Assembly (NCBI GenBank): GCA_003615045.1 | Contig: ML014139.1 | Location: forward strand, 89,109-153,108 | Length of the DNA stretch: 64,000 nucleotides | Direction of reading: 5' to 3' | Origin: Caulochytrium protostelioides | Taxonomy: Eukaryota; Chytridiomycota; Caulochytriomycetes; Caulochytriales; Caulochytriaceae | Shown: piece by piece, positions 41,701 through 51,410 of the stretch | Layout: every line of letters begins with the position of its first letter | How positions within the stretch are numbered: the first letter of the stretch is position 1 | The notes under the pieces: model-generated | The model's database searches: none | The model's input: the letters and a program-made list of their open reading frames with translations, nothing else | What the model was told of the DNA's origin: nothing | Translations under genes and position numbers: made by a program

Positions 41701-44677
41701 TCGGTCCGCTCACATTGTGCGCCATGGACGGGATCACGAGCCCGAGCATGTCAAAGTGCGCTGCGGCCGGGTCGTCGAGATTGGTCAGGACCTTGTGGAT
41801 CCGGCTGATGAGCGCTGCATCCTTTTCCGTGGTATCGGAATTGACGAGGTTGGTCGTGGACGACTGCTGGAATATCGAGAGCTGGCTCTGGCGGTGGGCC
41901 TTCTTGCTCGCGCCGCTTGCCTGCGCCGTATTGCCGGACTGCAGCCCCAGGTAATGCCGCGAAGGCACCGCCGAGGCCGACAATACGTCCTTGCCCAGCA
42001 AGACGTCGACGCTCGACAGGACACCGCGTTTGGCGATCAGCGGCCGAACGATGGGCTGCGAAGTGGCCAGGAGATGCGATTGCCCGTCCGGCTCGGTGCC
42101 GTTCAGGGGGAACATATCGGTCTCGCTGTCGGGACCATTGACCAGCACCGGCCCCGACGTGTTCATCTCATCGATCCAGCGATTCTTATGGAGATGCTGG
42201 CTGCTCTGGTTCTGCGGGGCCCCCGAGGTCATGGGCCGAGGCGCGGTGTCCTTCACGGAGCCAGCGGCAATGCGCGAGGTCGTGGCCGCAGCTTCCACTT
42301 CGGCGGGGACGCCCTCGCTTCCGCGCAAGGAGGAGCGGCGTCCGGAGCCCGTATGGCGGTGCGTGAGCGAGTAGGGGCTGTTAGACGCCATGAAGCTGTT
42401 CGGCAGGGGCGAGTTACTCATGCCGCGCGACGGGTGGCGCTGGCCGGGCCCGACAACCTTGATGTCCGGCGCGGACCGGATCGGCCCGTTCTTACCGGCG
42501 AGCTGCAGCTTGTGGTCGTCGTCGAGGATCGCGTCCTCCAGAATGGCGAAGAGTTCCTTGATGATCTCGCGAAACGAGTAGAAGGGCGTCGAGCGCTCCA
42601 TCTCGGTGGTGCTGCCAGTGCACGCGAGCATCACGCGGTCGACCACCGCCTGCTTGGTATAGTCGACCATCGAGCTGAGACCTTGGCCGCCCTCGGCCAT
42701 CATGATGACGAGAGGCGCCTTCGCTTCGCTGTCGCTCTGGCTGTACGACAGTGTGCGGGCCACCAGCTCCTTCTCGAGGAGGCGGCCGATAATGTCGGCC
42801 GGGTTGCGGTGGACGCTAACGCGATGCGAGCCGGGATCAATGCGGAGCTCTTTCGGGCGGAAGATGGCGATGGGACGGGTCTTCCCCTTCACTTTCACTT
42901 CGCCCAGGCTGTCGAAGTGAAGGATGCGCTCGCAGAGGTTGAAACTGCGCTGGTCGACGAGAATGGAGAGATGGGCTTCCGGATGGCACATCAACCGCGC
43001 GGCCATGTTGATGCTGTCGCCCATGACCGCATACTCGGTGCGGATGGCGTTGCCGACCCCGCCCGTGGACACGATCCCGGTCGTCATGCCGATTGAAAAA
43101 TCGCTAAAGATGATCTTGAACTCTTCGCAGATCTCCATCGCGGCCTTGATCCCGTACTCGGCGTCGTTTTCGTGGGCCAGCGGCGGCAACCCGAAAAAGC
43201 ACAGGATTGTGGCGCCCTTGTCGTCGACGTGGAACTGCCGCAGCGAGCCCTCATAGCGGTTCAACGCGGCCTGGACGATGTTCATGGCTTCCTGCGCCTC
43301 GACGAGCTGCTCCTTCGTTTCCCATCGCGACAGCGAGCCAAGCTTAATAAACACGGTGGTGACCTGCCGCAACTCGTGCAGCGATAGCAAGCCGTGCAGC
43401 CCGCTCTCGGCGCGGAAGAGACGGCACTGGTTGATGTCTGCCTGGAGTTTGTACAAGGCACTCTGGTTGATGAACTTCTTGTAAAGCTCGACGTTGGCTT
43501 CCACAGGCGCAATCTCCCACAGCGCGAGGTCTTCGTCCTCCTTGGGCGACGGCGCCGAGATCTTGCGCTTGGCGTTCTCAAGCCCGTGCAGAATGATACA
43601 GCGTTTGTCGTAGTCGCCGATGTTGACCGTGTCGATGTTGACAACGCCCGAAAAGAACTTGAGCGCTTGGTGCGACATGGCGAGTTCACCGGCTTTTGCA
43701 AGGTCCAGCACGTGCGAGAGCTGGCTCACGGCGTCGCCGGCGATAAAGTGCTCCCACCGACCCGGGTTGCCGCCGACATAGATGTCGAAGACTTTGCCGG
43801 CGCCGATCCCGAGATGGATGCGCAGCGTGTCTGTCGAGCTCTGCGGGACGTCGATATGGTATGTGCCGAGGTTATTCAAGAGGTCCATGCAGCAGTGGCA
43901 GGCTTTCAGCACGACTTCGCCGCGCTCGATCTCTTCGTCGGCAGGAGACATCTTGGGTGATGGCTTAACTTTCCAGTAAAAGATCACTGCGTCGCCGGCA
44001 AACTTGACAATGTCGCCGCCGTGCAGCAGAATCGTTTGGATGATCTTGTCCAAGTAGCCTTTCATAGTCTTGCTCAAGATCTCGGCGCCAATCGCGCCTT
44101 GGTCGGACAATGTCGAGGTGAGCGTGGAGTAGCCGCTGACATCGACCATGACGACGGCGGCAAAGGCTTCGGTGGCCGTGGGTTCCATGTTGACGGCATT
44201 GGCAGCGACGGAGGCTGTCGACAGCTCGGGATGCGCGGCGGGCGGCTTGCCGCCGCCCGTCAGCTCGGCCTCGCGGTTCATGAGTTGCTGGAACTGCGCT
44301 TTCAAGTTGGCCACCTGGATCTCTTTCGCCTTCGCTTTCGCGAGCCTGTCACAGTACTCGCGCACGTTCTTGGAGACAAAGTTTGGCACGACTTGGTCAT
44401 ACTCGACGAATCGATTGTTGATGTCGTAGTCGTGGTTCGCCAGCAGATCCATGGCCTCCTGGATGGATGGCGACGACATGTCCATCCCGCCTTTCATCGG
44501 ACTTGGGCTCGCCGGCGCCGTGCCGAGGATCGTGGGTGGCAACCCCCCCGACTCAAACCCCTTGAGCTTGCGGACTTTGGTAAAGAAGCCCGAGCGCTCG
44601 GTCGCCGTGTCGTTCATCGAGCCCATGAGCTTCATGCCCCCGGGGAGCCCGCGCCCGTTGCCGGCCATGGCGGCCAT
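38798..44677 (-). CDS. Soluble adenylyl cyclase-like protein (ADCY10 type)
   Basis: 1,959 residues with no membrane segment; two class III cyclase domains followed by an ATPase-like module and helical repeats, as in soluble adenylyl cyclase, which makes cAMP. C1 at about 170-375 has FAAVVMVDVSGYSTL with the metal Asp at 179 and GGDIVKFAGDAVIFYW with the second metal Asp at 229. C2 has lost the first Asp (FIKLGSLSRW) but keeps HVDDKGATILCFFG and EYAVMGDSINMAARLM; this asymmetry is also seen in mammalian enzymes. The NTPase module has PLVIMMAEGGQGLSS where Walker A should read GxGKS (Lys is Leu), and LVLIFHEVQWMDPLSFELL for Walker B (His for Asp), so ATP hydrolysis is doubtful. The rest is TPR-like. 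Start ATG at 44675-44677, with another Met three codons on. Confidence 0.88.
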   Translation of the reverse strand: MAAMAGNGRGLPGGMKLMGSMNDTATERSGFFTKVRKLKGFESGGLPPTILGTAPASPSPMKGGMDMSSPSIQEAMDLLANHDYDINNRFVEYDQVVPNFVSKNVREYCDRLAKAKAKEIQVANLKAQFQQLMNREAELTGGGKPPAAHPELSTASVAANAVNMEPTATEAFAAVVMVDVSGYSTLTSTLSDQGAIGAEILSKTMKGYLDKIIQTILLHGGDIVKFAGDAVIFYWKVKPSPKMSPADEEIERGEVVLKACHCCMDLLNNLGTYHIDVPQSSTDTLRIHLGIGAGKVFDIYVGGNPGRWEHFIAGDAVSQLSHVLDLAKAGELAMSHQALKFFSGVVNIDTVNIGDYDKRCIILHGLENAKRKISAPSPKEDEDLALWEIAPVEANVELYKKFINQSALYKLQADINQCRLFRAESGLHGLLSLHELRQVTTVFIKLGSLSRWETKEQLVEAQEAMNIVQAALNRYEGSLRQFHVDDKGATILCFFGLPPLAHENDAEYGIKAAMEICEEFKIIFSDFSIGMTTGIVSTGGVGNAIRTEYAVMGDSINMAARLMCHPEAHLSILVDQRSFNLCERILHFDSLGEVKVKGKTRPIAIFRPKELRIDPGSHRVSVHRNPADIIGRLLEKELVARTLSYSQSDSEAKAPLVIMMAEGGQGLSSMVDYTKQAVVDRVMLACTGSTTEMERSTPFYSFREIIKELFAILEDAILDDDHKLQLAGKNGPIRSAPDIKVVGPGQRHPSRGMSNSPLPNSFMASNSPYSLTHRHTGSGRRSSLRGSEGVPAEVEAAATTSRIAAGSVKDTAPRPMTSGAPQNQSSQHLHKNRWIDEMNTSGPVLVNGPDSETDMFPLNGTEPDGQSHLLATSQPIVRPLIAKRGVLSSVDVLLGKDVLSASAVPSRHYLGLQSGNTAQASGASKKAHRQSQLSIFQQSSTTNLVNSDTTEKDAALISRIHKVLTNLDDPAAAHFDMLGLVIPSMAHNVSGPMLQPGRNKAKEMAELLKRLINILASHSQLVLIFHEVQWMDPLSFELLQDIITGCPHIIVFCFSRPERFYEVEETKRAFMKMKERSGRPTTVHTLLGLTRDETKQMILSTWALCTGTMASNVNPQIVNELYQKTEGSPLYIRSIVYAVKDSGMWRVMEDGVLSANTNFDLERVAVGYDLQSIVIAQFDRLDRSFQLFLKVASVLGQQFYLEDALYFMDGMPVAGEKFNRTQLTHMANLIERMDKHEFLQSGERESDGHLFKFRSAMIRSCIYTMMVQSQRQQLHLNVALYYERIMNPINRQRLLLPLYEHFRETDDHQWYKKLRYLEQVSHYYYEKNSIGNAIKHYRLLLETVLQLQNHLKIKLFDDLILATWNRELGGAFFSQSDLPMAEFHLLQSLKLLNHPFPSTHFNLIYQIRKLMPKLRSQNEKTPSSLRSLQLNWTEHGYLAFTKNVAEPDPEDGDAAPAGRDTASGHATGNSKDTTDRRHDSGSQKSILRPLRGSGLKFRYGGTPSRQESETPHTTSGATDKASANDNARNASGSGSGKKGALFENVDRNDNRFVALYATRMTLLNLAEVYLKTGRAQLHKYAVLAGYRISQNLPNDVITGRFLSMAAAAFWRLDQKRLLAIEFINGADSLQSNTDAVSGHILFSTTESMFLMGYWQLASQRYVVCQQLGEITCNISAQSDALRMRSVLCYLRADFVQGLELARSLYIVACTETDWVNKLWGHFLMMANMITDQSRTTYEEIAECNEIFHSLWEEAPEAELMRPEYWLANVGIRAMAKVRMGIALNPLTLVNDSERFLTSTQNSWVRVLGCIEIARALMQTLMVSHDVEHSRSGVGLSGEDPNAATHIDSAGRRTIARYCRQMCRMLEKLTYCSPVLLVSSLFEGMGYVCQRNAKRAVKTWKHAVSLPIANEALFLKGLLYLCIAAKTSKPNEATDYRRKAEEILASQVMNFDINRFMNRR

Positions 44678-45859
44678 GGCTGCGCCCTCCGCCCAGCGGG
44701 GGGGAGGAGGGAGGCGGCAGGCGGCCGATGTCCGCGCGGTCGCCGCGTCTCAACCAGGGGAGCGACCGTTCCTGCGGCGCGTCGGAGGCGCGAGCGAGCG
44801 CCGGGAGCCAGTGCGAGGACGCGGGTCGCCGGGACGTGCGGTGCTACGCGGACGCCAGCAGCCAGGCAGACAACGGCGGCGCCGAGGGGCGGGCAGGGGA
44901 CAGCGACGCGTCCACACGCGCCGGCATGAATCCGGTGGCTGTTTCTCCGGCTGGAATCGTCGTCGGAGCGGGACGGCGGCGGCGGGTCCGCGGGCCAGAA
45001 CGGCGGGGCTGCAGGAGGAGCGCACCAACCCTGTGGTGTCGCTGTTGGCGTCAGCGCGCGCGCCCGCGTGGGTGGCTCAGGGACCCCGCCAGGGACCACG
45101 TGGCGGGGATCAGGGATCGGCGGCAGCGGTATCCGGCGTGACGCGGATGCAGGCGGCTGGGAGGGGCCCGGTCGGTCGTCGGGGTCGGGGGAAGGGCACA
45201 GAAGGGAAAGGGGGGGAAGGGGCGCCGCCGAGGAAGGAGGACGCAAGGACCGGGATGGGTGAATCGTTCACGCCACACACGGGAATCACTTCAGACGGCC
45301 GGGATCGACAGGCGCGGAAGATGAGCCGGGAATAGGAAGGGCGGGTCTAGCAAACCAATGAACCGACAAGGATAGAAAAACACCGGTTGCCGCGGCGAGA
45401 GGGACGCAGGGACGCGCCAGAACGAGGGTGGGGTCGAGGCCGCAGGAGTCAGCGACTCGTGGCAATCACAAGCAGCAGCGCAAGATCACACGATGTCGGT
45501 CGACGGGCGATGAGGGCTGGCCACAGGCAGCGATGGCGGCCGTGGCAGGATGCGGGACACGCGGTTGCTGATGCAACGTGCCTCCAGATATATCCAGGCG
45601 GGACCCGATAGCGCCGGTGCGGGGTCGAGTCCACGGGCGTCGTCGTGAATCGCCAAGGGGCCCCCTGGAACTGGGGTCGGCCAAGGGAGGCGTGACACCG
45701 GGGCCGCGGCAACGGACAGCGGGGGCGTCAAGCGAGGCGCTGCAGAACCAATCCTGTCTGCGGCACAAGGCCTCCACTGCACGGCACGGCAACAGCGTGG
45801 GATACCGCGCGCAGGTGGTGACTGGAGGATGTGGAGCGGGTTTCGGGGCCGAGCCAGGC

Positions 45860-45884
45860 CGGCGCGCGCGCGCGCGCGCGCGCG
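45860..45884. repeat. (CG)n dinucleotide run
   Basis: About 24 bp of alternating CG, a classical potential Z-DNA-forming tract. A shorter GC run occurs near 46982-46999. Confidence 0.85.
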
Positions 45885-46118
45885 GTTGTCCGAGCCAAAA
45901 GGGGCCATCTTCAACACCCACCACCCAACAATCAGCAACCTCAAGGGAGAAAGTGAAAACGTTTCGGATCGCCTGAACCATGCCTTTCCTTGGCGCGTTC
46001 GTTTGGCGCACCACGCGGCTGCGAGTTCGCGTGAGGGCGGCGTGAGCGCGAGCGAGAGCCGGAAAGCGAGAGCGACAGAGGAGGTGACTCGGGGGAAGCC
46101 ATGCAGGGAGCGGGTGCA

Positions 46119-46131
46119 CGTGTTTGTGTGT

Positions 46132-46168
<37 letters not shown>
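46119..46168. repeat. (TG)n microsatellite
   Basis: About 50 bp of alternating TG with two TATG interruptions, lying 250 bp from the CG run. Both are purine-pyrimidine alternating. Confidence 0.88.
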
Positions 46169-47076
46169 CGTGGGGAGGTGCCTAGGCGGGTGCGGGCGGA
46201 CGAGGGACGTTGCTGGCTTACCGGTTGGGCTCCTTGGGTCTCCAGCCGATGCCCATCGCCATGCCGCTTCGGCGGCGGCGGCGGCCGCAGCAGCCGCGGC
46301 TCTCGCGTCGGGCGTCCGATGGGGCCGGCGCGTGTTCGGGTGAGCGCGTCCGCGGATGGCTGGACGGCGGGAGCGGTGCGGCCGTGTCCCGCGCCGGCCT
46401 CCCTCGAGGGTTCCCGGCAAGGGACAGGGCGTCGCCGCGTGCGGATCCGCGACCCGCCGACCGCGAGCGCGCGAGCGGACGGGCGCCGGCGTGACGGCGG
46501 CTGATCTCTCGTCAGGGGCCGGCGTCCCACGCCGACGTCGCCTGCGGAGGGTCGCCGGCCGGTGCGCGCGCACGCCGGCGCGCTCGTCGCCGATCCCCGC
46601 ATCGCATGGCCCCCGCCGCCGGCCGCCGGATCGGCCGCGCAACCCGCCGTCCCCAGGGTGACACGACGGCCGCGACTCATCACACGCCGATCACGCTGGC
46701 CCCCCGGGCCGTGGCACGGCGCCCCCGGCGCGTGCGGAGCTCCGACGCGACCTGCGCCTCGCCAGGCGACCGCGGGACGGCCTGAGCGCGATCCGACGCG
46801 AGCCCGGCGGTGGATGAGCATCCGGCACGCGCGCGACCGGCCTGGCAGGCCCGGAACCGGCCTCCCCGGACGCGGCGCGGCGCCCACGGCGTTGTTGCTC
46901 GGCCGGCCGCCGGCGTGGTTGCTCCTCACCACCGGCACAGCCTCGGCCGCGGGTGGATCGACCGGCGGCGGGGACGGACCACCGCGCGCGCGCGCGCGCA
47001 CCGGCCGCCGCGTCGGGCCGGGGGGAAGGGCCGCGAAGGGCTGCGGGCCAAGACGAGCCGGCGGCAGGCGGGGCCG

Positions 47077-47104
47077 GGCCAGGGCCAGGGCCAGGGCCAG
47101 GGCC
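47077..47104. repeat. GGGCCA hexanucleotide tandem repeat
   Basis: Four to five tandem GGGCCA units in the gene-free divergent region. Confidence 0.8.
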
Positions 47105-47754
47105 GCGCGCGGGGACCGGCGGCAGGTCCGTGGTGCGTGGCCAGCGCCCGCCACGGGGGTGTGCCTTGCGCGGGGGCGGCCGGCCTCCCGCGGCCGCGGC
47201 CTCGCCGAACCCGCCGAACCCGCCGCGCCTGCGCCTGGCGCCGTCGGTGCCGTGCCAGGTCATGCCGCGCCGCGCCGTGCCGCGCCCTGGGCGGCGGCCA
47301 CGCCATCAGCCGCCCGGTGGCGAGGCGGCTGGCTCGCTTGTGTGACGGCGGCCATCGGCGCGGATCACCGCGCCGAGCGACGGGCCCGACGCCGCGATCA
47401 CGGTGACCTGGCGCGCGGCACGCCAACCCCGGCGGCGACCGCCGGTCCCCGGAACGGCGGAAGCGCTGTGAAACGGACGCGGACGCGAGAGCCGCCGCCT
47501 CGCCCGAGCTGCGGGCGGCACTCCGACCCCGTGCCCGCGGTCGGCAATGCGGGTCGGCGCCGTCGTGGCCGGCCGGCCAGACCGCCTTCACGCCCCGCGG
47601 GGGCGACGCAACGCAACGCGCGGCGGGCCGTCGTTTCCTCCAGCAAGTCCGCCCAGCCGAATTGAGACCCCGCCGCGCGGTCGACCGGCATGGCGGGCGG
47701 GCGGGCAATGCCACGCAACGCCGTGCGACTCGCGGCGAGGCCGTGCGGGGGCCA

Positions 47755-47800
47755 TCGCGTCGCGTCGCGTCGCGTCGCGTCGCGTCGCGTCGCGTCGCGT
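47755..47800. repeat. CGCGT pentanucleotide tandem repeat, nine units
   Basis: Nine uninterrupted CGCGT units (46 bp), the most regular array of the region. ACGCGT overlaps the core of the MluI cell-cycle box type of site, but no factor can be assigned. Confidence 0.9.
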
Positions 47801-48638
47801 GGGCCAACACCTCCCCTTCCCGCACGACGGCGGAGCGCCCGCGTCCAGCGGCCGATCGGCACCACGGCACCGCGCTTGGGAATGCAGACGCGCGGCACCC
47901 ACGCGACGCGGTCGGGCGGAACTCCGCCACCACGGCGTCACAGCGGCCGCCGTCCCATTCGGCAGCACGCGGGGCAGGTGACCACAGGAGGGGTGCCCAG
48001 CTCGTGCGTCAGGCTGGGCGGGAGGAGCACGCCCGTCCATGGGATCGCGCCGGGACGACGCCCGTCTCGAGAGCGGCGCCGGGCTCCATGGCAACGCCGA
48101 CACGGCGCGGCCGTCACGCCGATCGCCGCGGCCCGGGAGCGACGCCGCCGTCGTGCCGGCGCCGCCGGCGGATGACCATCGACCCCCCGCGACGGCGGCG
48201 GGCGTCCACGGCCGTGGCAACGGCGCGGGTCGCCGCAGCCGTGGGGCGACCCGCATGCAGCGATCGCGCGGCGGGGCGGTCAATCGGCGTGGGAGGCCCG
48301 TGCCCGTCGCGAAGGGCGCCGGCCGGCGCGTCAGCCGCATCAGCCGCATGCCACGGCCAGATCGCCCTCGCACGCGCGCCCTGGCCTGTTCCCTTCACGG
48401 GGGCTCCTGTCCCCTTCCCAAAGGGTCCACGCGGCCGCATGGCCGCACGGTGGTCGTCGCGCGAGAATGCCGGCGGACACTGGGGTGAATTCGGTCCCAT
48501 CCGTGTGTTTCTCGGGCCCAGAGACCGGCCGAACGTGCACGCCGGCTTTGGGCGACCATGGCACGACCCGCCGTGTCAGTAAATAAAGGAAGGACCGCGA
48601 GTCAAGACATTCAGGTCTCCAAGAACTCATCTCCCATG

Positions 48639-48672
<34 letters not shown>
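48639..48672. repeat. (GAC)n microsatellite
   Basis: Eleven tandem GAC triplets about 190 bp upstream of the ZC2HC1-like start codon, in the presumed 5' flank. Confidence 0.9.
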
Positions 48673-48673
<1 letters not shown>

Positions 48674-48859
48674 GATGGGAACATCCGGCAGGTATGGAGC
48701 GGATAGCCCGCGGGCTCGACCTGCTGGCGCGTATCATGGCCTGGACGATCACGTTGAGGCCTCGCTCGTGAGCTTCGGCATCTCCCATTCTTTCGCTCAA
48801 AGACCGCTGCGGCGTCGGACGCGTCGCCCACGCTACCCGTTCCCCTGCTGGTCTCCATA

Positions 48860-50839
48860 ATGACGAGCCAGCCGCCCCGCAACCGCTCCGTGGGCCGCCA
48901 CGGGGCCCTCGGCTACCTGCCGCCCGGCTTCCACATCTCCCCGCGGGGATCGACCGTCCGCGTTTCGTTCGATGTACCCATCGAAGCACTGACCAGTGGC
49001 AATCCCGAGATCTGGAACCGCTACACGCAGCTGGTGCCTGGCGCGCCGTCGCCGCCCGCCGACGCGCGCAGCTACACCCACGGCCGCTCTCCCGCCAGCG
49101 TGCACGCCAGCTACAACGGCGTGTCGCGCGACGCGCTGAACGGTCACAGCTCTGGCGATGGCGATAATGCGGGCGGCGCGTATCCCGCGGCGGCACGACC
49201 GCCCGCTCGGCCACCGGGGCGTGACGCGCCCATGTCGCATACCGAGCGGCTCGCCCTGCCGAAAGGCGTCAAGCCCAAGCATGCGGGCTTTCCGTCATCC
49301 CTCGCCTCGGGAGCCGCCTCGCCCTCGCGATCGGCGCCGATCACCCGTCCCGCGGCGGGCCCGGCGGGAGCGCGCGGGGCCCCGGCGCAGGGCCACTTCG
49401 ACGCCCCCGCGCTCCGCCGCAAGAACCGCAGTTACACGGACAAAGCCGCCTCGCAAGGCGCCGGCGGGTTCCACGACGCGAGTCGGTCGCCCGCGAATCC
49501 GTCGATGACCGCCGAAGAACGCCGCCAGTTCGAGGAGACGCGCCAGTGGCTCGAGCACAAGATGGCGACCGATCCCAAAGACATCCAGGAGCTCATGCGC
49601 AAGACCCAGCTGCAAGGCAAGACGCCGTCGCCCCCGCCGCACGGCGCCCCGGCGAGCCGGGCGCCCCTGGCGTCTCGGCCCTCGGCCCCCGCACCGTCGC
49701 AGGGCCCGTCTCATCTCCCCCACTGGAGCGACGGATCTGCCGCGGGTGCCGCCGGCGCTGCCGACGACGACGACACTGACGAGGAAGCGCCCGTGGACGC
49801 CGCGCGCGCGTACGCCGCCGCGCACGCCCTCGGTCTCACCGCCTCCTCCGGGCCCTCGCCCAGCGGCTCGGGCTCTCTGTCCGACCCCCTCAGCCGCGGC
49901 GACGCGGCCCCGCCCGCCGCGCCGGCTTCCGCGTCCCGCACGCGCGCCCCAACCCGCAGGAAGCCCGCGTGGCAAGAGACCTGGACGTACGAAGACGACG
50001 CGACGGCAGCGCCCGTGCCGGGGGCTGCCAGCCGCCGGGCGGCACCCCCCGCTCGGTCCTCTGCGGCGCCGCCAGCCGTGGCACCGTACGAGGCTCCATC
50101 CGTCGCCGCGCCCGCTGTCCGCCATTCCCCATCGCGCCGGCCCCCGTCGGCTGCTTTCCAGGCGGCCCACGGACTCACCCACGGCGGTGGCGGCGGCAGC
50201 GCCGCCTACGACAGCGGGGCGTACGAGAGCCCCACCGCCGGCGCACCCGCGCGCCGGTCGGGGCCGGGGCTAGCCCCGGGTCTGGCGTGGAACGGCGAGC
50301 CGCTGCCCAGCGACGCGCTGCCCGAGGCCGCGGGCGCCCTGGGCGACATGGCGCCCTGCCACGTCTGCGGCCGCACGTTCGCCGCCGACCGTCTCGCGAA
50401 GCACGTGTCGATCTGCGCCAAGACGGCCAGCAAAGCCAAGACGCGCAAAGTCAAGCTCGGCAAGGACCTCCGCACCCAGGGCACCGAGCTGGCCAAGTAC
50501 CAGGCGCCGGCGCCGCGGGCCAGCGGCCCCAAGGCCGGGGTCACCGCCAAGCCACGCGCGGTTCCCGCGGCGGCCGCGCCGTCCGAGCCGGGCGCCGCGG
50601 TGCCCGCCTGGAAACAGAAGCACGAGGAGCTGGTCAACTCGTTACGCGCCGCTAAAGCGCTGCAGCGGCATCTGGCCGCGGGCGGGAAGGCGAGCGACTT
50701 GGCCGCGCCGCCGCCAGCGGTCAACACGGGCTCCGAGTGCCGCACGTGCGGCCGCAAGTTCAACGAGTCTGCATTGGAGCGACACCAGCCCATCTGCGAG
50801 AAGATTGCCAACAAGAAAGTCATGCGCACGGGACGGTAA
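48860..50839 (+). CDS. ZC2HC1-family zinc-finger protein
   Basis: 659 residues. Two C2HC zinc fingers sit near the C-terminus: CHVCGRTFAADRLAKHVSIC at about 499-518 and CRTCGRKFNESALERHQPIC at about 627-646, each C-x2-C-x11-H-x3-C as in ZC2HC1A/C proteins. The linker after finger 1 is Lys-rich (KTRKVKLGKDLRTQGTEL), and a helical WKQKHEELVNSLRAAKAL precedes finger 2, as in the family. The N-terminal 480 residues are low-complexity Ala/Pro/Ser with short conserved-looking pieces (LGYLPPGFHISPRGSTVRV, EERRQFEETRQWLEHKM). Molecular function is unknown; animal and protist members are often found in ciliated organisms, which fits CCDC39 nearby but is only suggestive. Start ATG at 48860. Confidence 0.85.
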   Translation: MTSQPPRNRSVGRHGALGYLPPGFHISPRGSTVRVSFDVPIEALTSGNPEIWNRYTQLVPGAPSPPADARSYTHGRSPASVHASYNGVSRDALNGHSSGDGDNAGGAYPAAARPPARPPGRDAPMSHTERLALPKGVKPKHAGFPSSLASGAASPSRSAPITRPAAGPAGARGAPAQGHFDAPALRRKNRSYTDKAASQGAGGFHDASRSPANPSMTAEERRQFEETRQWLEHKMATDPKDIQELMRKTQLQGKTPSPPPHGAPASRAPLASRPSAPAPSQGPSHLPHWSDGSAAGAAGAADDDDTDEEAPVDAARAYAAAHALGLTASSGPSPSGSGSLSDPLSRGDAAPPAAPASASRTRAPTRRKPAWQETWTYEDDATAAPVPGAASRRAAPPARSSAAPPAVAPYEAPSVAAPAVRHSPSRRPPSAAFQAAHGLTHGGGGGSAAYDSGAYESPTAGAPARRSGPGLAPGLAWNGEPLPSDALPEAAGALGDMAPCHVCGRTFAADRLAKHVSICAKTASKAKTRKVKLGKDLRTQGTELAKYQAPAPRASGPKAGVTAKPRAVPAAAAPSEPGAAVPAWKQKHEELVNSLRAAKALQRHLAAGGKASDLAAPPPAVNTGSECRTCGRKFNESALERHQPICEKIANKKVMRTGR

Positions 50840-51410
50840 ATGTTCGATGGCGATGGCGTTCCGCAAGATACGGATAACGCCTAGGTTGATCCACAGCGGC
50901 GCGGCAGACATGGCTCTCTCACGTATCGATCGGCCGATGTCGACGGTCCGAATAGAAAATAGACCTAGAGGTGGACGGAGAGTGCTGAACTCGGGGAAGG
51001 CAACCCGTCGGATCACAAACACTTTTTCTTTGCAAGAGGCCTGCCGACTCATCCGGGTCGATGTGTGACGGGTGATGTGGCTGAACGTGGCGTGGCTGGA
51101 TAGGGGTCCTTGCCCTGGAAAGGCAGCGAAACCCGAGACGGTTGCTGCCCTCCCCCGATCCCATCCCGGGCCGCGTGGCGCGACGTCCTTGAAAACGTCC
51201 CAGTCGACGGAGCCTCAGCGGTTCGTACGAAGCGCTTCTCACCGGATGCGCTGATCATCAGCCTGTTAGGAAAGCTTGGGTAACTGGCCGTCGGAACATC
51301 TTGGTAGCTTCGGCACTAGTCGGCATCGATAACTCTTTTCGCCATCGTCTGCTCCATCCCAGCTGGCTACCCTACAAGACAGATCGCTCTCGACCTTCTA
51401 AACGCACACG
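50840..51410. other. Intergenic, ZC2HC1 3' flank and MEMO1 promoter
   Basis: No gene supported. Two plus-strand genes flank it; no TATA box or strong motif was recognised. Confidence 0.5.

Larger units (their letters stand above)
44678..48859. other. 4.2-kb gene-free divergent region with many simple repeats
   Basis: No gene supported. It lies between the starts of the cyclase gene (minus) and the ZC2HC1-like gene (plus). Long frames such as the minus-strand one at 45.5-47.2 kb are Arg/Pro/Ala-rich, domain-free and mirrored by frames on the other strand. It contains CG, TG, GGGCCA, CGCGT and GAC arrays, listed separately. Confidence 0.55.

Noticed and set aside
45466-47154. 562-codon minus-strand frame in the gene-free divergent region
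   Set aside because: Arg/Pro-rich, includes repeat translations such as poly-Thr/His from the TG run, no domain, mirrored by plus-strand frames.
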